Below are positions 62,205 to 64,000 of a stretch of DNA of 64,000 nucleotides, piece after piece. The stretch lies in NCBI RefSeq assembly GCF_947301925.1, contig NZ_CAMYUE010000006.1, positions 91,973-155,972 of the forward strand, in the 5' to 3' direction. The notes beneath the pieces are model-generated. The model was not told where the DNA came from and ran no database searches. It was given only the letters and a program-made list of their open reading frames with translations. Source of the stretch: an uncultured Ruminococcus sp. Lineage in GTDB: Bacteria; Bacillota; Clostridia; Oscillospirales; Ruminococcaceae. The first letter of the stretch is position 1. Each line of letters begins with the position of its first letter. The position numbers and the translations under genes are program-made.

Positions 62205-63521
62205 TCAGAATCTGCCGCCGCGTCCGCCGAAGCCCTCGGGAGGAGCCTGCCCTCCGAAGCCGCCGTGTCCGCCCATGGGGCCGCCCATCATGGACTGGGG
62301 TATCTCGTCTACCTCCTCGCCGTTTACGATAATGGTACCGCCGTTGAATTCGGCCTTTTCATCGTAGTCGAAAGATGACATCTGAGCGGTAACGTTGATA
62401 GTACCGCCGTTGACATAAATGCTTCCGTTGGAGTCCACACCGTCGGTGTCGCCCTGTCCCATGGTGATAGTGGTCTCGCCGCCGTTGAACTCAATGGTAA
62501 CATCGTATGCGCTGCTCTTTCTTGAGGCGTTGATACCGTCGTCAGAGGCGTCAATGGTGATATTTCCGCCGTTGATCTGAACATAGGTGGCCTCGATGCC
62601 CTCGGCTGAGGTGATATTGAAGGTGCCGCCGTCTATCTGAACGCAGCTTGTGCCCTGTATGCCGTCGCTGGCCGCATCTATTGAGAAGCTGCCGTCTGCT
62701 ATGTAGATACAGCCCAGCGAGTCGTCCTCCTCGTTTTCGCTGTGGAAGCCGTCCTTGTTGGTCTGTATGGTGAATTCGCCGCCGCATATGGCTATGGAGT
62801 CATTTGCCTCCACGGCGTCGGCAGAAGCGGCGATATTGTATGTTCCGCCCGTGAACTTCAGATCGTCCTTGCAGGAGATACCGTTGCCGTAGGCTGAATA
62901 GATATCAAGAGTTCCCGTGCCGTTGAACACCAGGTCGTCCTTTGAGTAGATGACCGCGTCGGTATTGGTCTCGCCGTCTGCGTTGAAGCTGCCGTTCACA
63001 GCAAGGGAGCTGTCACTCACAGAAGTTACGAACACCTTGTCCGCCGACAGTACATATACAGCAGGGAAGTCCTCGTTTTCCACCTGTACGCCGTCCAGCA
63101 CAAGCTGTACCTTTGCTTCCTTGTCAGCGTTCACCTTTACTGTGCAGTTCTCCGCGCTTCCGCTGAGAACGTAAATGCCTTCCTCGGTGATATCAATGGT
63201 CTTTCCGTCGGAGACTGTAAGCCTTACCGCCTCCGAGAGGTCGGGCTCCTGTTCCAGATCGCGGTCTGAGAACAGATCTGCCGTGTCGATGATACCGTTA
63301 TTGTTTTCTGTATATGAAGCCGACAGCTTCTGAGCAGTCATGTTTTCCGGGCTGCTGCCGCTGTCTTCCGTGGTAAGCTCGACAGCTTCCCTTGTTATGC
63401 TGAAATTGCTTTTCTTTCCGGAAATGTCACTGTTGTTGTCGGCACAGCCTGCGCATACGCTCAGCGCTGTTATCAGAGCTGCCAGACCTGCTGCCGCCTT
63501 TATATATGTATTATTCATCAT
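62205..63521 (-). CDS. Carbohydrate-binding domain lipoprotein, Cthe_2159-like beta-helix
   Basis: 438 residues. Lipobox SVCAGC (Cys26). From about residue 95 the protein is made of short beta-strand repeats: TVKVNADKEAKVQLVLDGV, FTGGTYNIAASADAVEAND, GGEFTIQTNKDGFHSEN and INGGNITIDASDDGINA. These match the polysaccharide-binding Cthe_2159-type beta-helix with calcium-binding Asp turns. The end is Gly/Met/Phe-rich (MMGGPMGGHGGFGG). It probably binds plant cell-wall acidic polysaccharide at the surface; family members bind cellulose and pectin. Start has GAAAGGTCG upstream. Confidence 0.9.
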   Translation of the reverse strand: MMNNTYIKAAAGLAALITALSVCAGCADNNSDISGKKSNFSITREAVELTTEDSGSSPENMTAQKLSASYTENNNGIIDTADLFSDRDLEQEPDLSEAVRLTVSDGKTIDITEEGIYVLSGSAENCTVKVNADKEAKVQLVLDGVQVENEDFPAVYVLSADKVFVTSVSDSSLAVNGSFNADGETNTDAVIYSKDDLVFNGTGTLDIYSAYGNGISCKDDLKFTGGTYNIAASADAVEANDSIAICGGEFTIQTNKDGFHSENEEDDSLGCIYIADGSFSIDAASDGIQGTSCVQIDGGTFNITSAEGIEATYVQINGGNITIDASDDGINASRKSSAYDVTIEFNGGETTITMGQGDTDGVDSNGSIYVNGGTINVTAQMSSFDYDEKAEFNGGTIIVNGEEVDEIPQSMMGGPMGGHGGFGGQAPPEGFGGRGGRF

Positions 63522-63714
63522 ATTTGCACGACCTTTCGTTTTCGGGAGAGTAGTTTGTTCCTTTGATAATAATATACACTTCTTTTTTGTAAAACCTCGT
63601 ATTGTAAAGTGAAATAAAACAGAAAAATATGTGTTGGCAATTGCGGAAATGTGAAATGCAGCGTCTGTTTTTGATCAGGCTGTGAAAAAAAGCCTCATTT
63701 TTTTCACTTTTCAC

Positions 63715-63743
63715 TTGACATTCCAATAATAAAGTGATATAAT
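63715..63743 (+). promoter_or_regulatory. Promoter of the T-box leader
   Basis: TTGACA (63715-63720), 17-bp spacer, TATAAT (63738-63743): consensus. Confidence 0.92.
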
Positions 63744-63749
63744 ACAAAC

Positions 63750-64000
63750 AAATCAAATGCGATGACGGAGAGAAGTAACACGGAATTTCGTTCCCAGAGA
63801 GTGCGGGCAGGGTGAGAGCCGCATATCAGAGTCTGTGCGAATAACACTCCCGAGCATCAAACCCAAAGGGTGCGGTTTATTGCAGGGACAGGGCGCTTTT
63901 CAGAGACGGCCTGTGCAGCTTTGAACGAAGTATCCGAGTAGGGGAGACGTATTCCGCACGTTACAGCGGCTCAAAAGTGATCGCTTTTGCGGTAATTCAG
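63750..64000 (+). ncRNA. T-box leader (partial at right edge), probable Asn specifier
   Basis: Stem I elements are in order: GATGACGGAGAGAAGTA (63761-63777), CAGAGAGTGCGGGC, AGGGTGAGAGCCGCA, and CGAATAACACTCCCGAG (63838-63854) closing with CATC against GATG. By alignment with the B. subtilis glyQS leader (CGAAA-GGC-A before GAG), the specifier is AAC at 63843-63845, an asparagine codon. The window ends in TTTTGCGGTAATTCAG, just where the GGTGG-CCGCG antiterminator should follow. The regulated gene, outside, is expected to concern asparagine (asnS, asnA or asnB, or a transporter). Confidence 0.85.

Overview
The window looks like chromosome of a cellulosome-forming, low-GC-group Gram-positive gut or rumen bacterium of the genus Ruminococcus (R. 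flavefaciens / R. champanellensis type; genus fairly sure, species inferred). The pointers are three secreted proteins with dockerin modules and long threonine linkers, a xylanase with the order GH11-CBM22-GH10-dockerin-CBM22-CE4, and Firmicutes-type features: CwlD-like amidase, IreB, an LtaS-like enzyme, a lysine riboswitch in front of asd-dapA-dapB, a T-box leader, and sigma-A-like promoters (TTGACA, 17 bp, TATAAT) before many genes. No rRNA, tRNA, CRISPR array or insertion sequence was seen.

Layout. 1-4.9 kb: AT-richer accessory stretch with an ECF sigma factor and its membrane partner (cut by the left edge), a large serine recombinase and a HipA-like kinase; it ends abruptly inside the start of a cwlD-like amidase gene. 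5-9 kb: small housekeeping genes (TSCPD protein, GH25 lysozyme, ireB, Sfp-type transferase, two membrane proteins). 9.2-18 kb: secA, three tandem lipoproteins with DxDG motifs, methyltransferase, hslO, HAD phosphatase. 18-20.4 kb: NERD protein plus GH53-dockerin galactanase. 20.5-25 kb: DUF378 protein, rpsF-ssb-rpsR, three related lipoproteins. 25-29.7 kb: antiporter, ispF, MIF-like protein with a dockerin-bearing lysozyme-like protein, PLP lyase. 29.8-38.4 kb: LtaS-like enzyme and a long operon queA-PAS-tgt-membrane protein-GIY-YIG-hflX. 38.5-41.6 kb: lysine riboswitch and asd-dapA-dapB. 41.7-42.7 kb: acetyltransferase and thioesterase. 42.7-52.7 kb: xylan island: a sugar-sensor/GGDEF protein, divergent modular xylanase, an ECF sigma factor with membrane sensor, and an AraC regulator. 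53-56.6 kb: flotillin, a 30-residue Cys-rich peptide with terminator, rtcB, small basic protein. 56.6-59.2 kb: third ECF sigma, membrane anti-sigma-like protein and a surface protein. 59.2-64 kb: hairpin-rich non-coding stretch, a Lys-Ala-Pro-Glu repeat / leucine-rich-repeat protein, a beta-helix carbohydrate-binding lipoprotein, and a T-box leader cut by the right edge with probable Asn specifier.

How it fits together. Much of the window serves the cell surface: secretion (secA), cellulosomal enzymes (GH53, GH11/GH10/CE4, lysozyme-like), lipoproteins, and three sigma/membrane-protein pairs that may sense the outside. The two outer pairs at 1-1.5 kb and 49.5-51.8 kb have clearly homologous membrane partners. 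The most novel-looking items are the Cys-peptide/terminator/RtcB leader, the hairpin chain at 59.25-59.58 kb, the paralogous sigma/sensor families, and the sugar-sensor GGDEF protein next to the xylanase.
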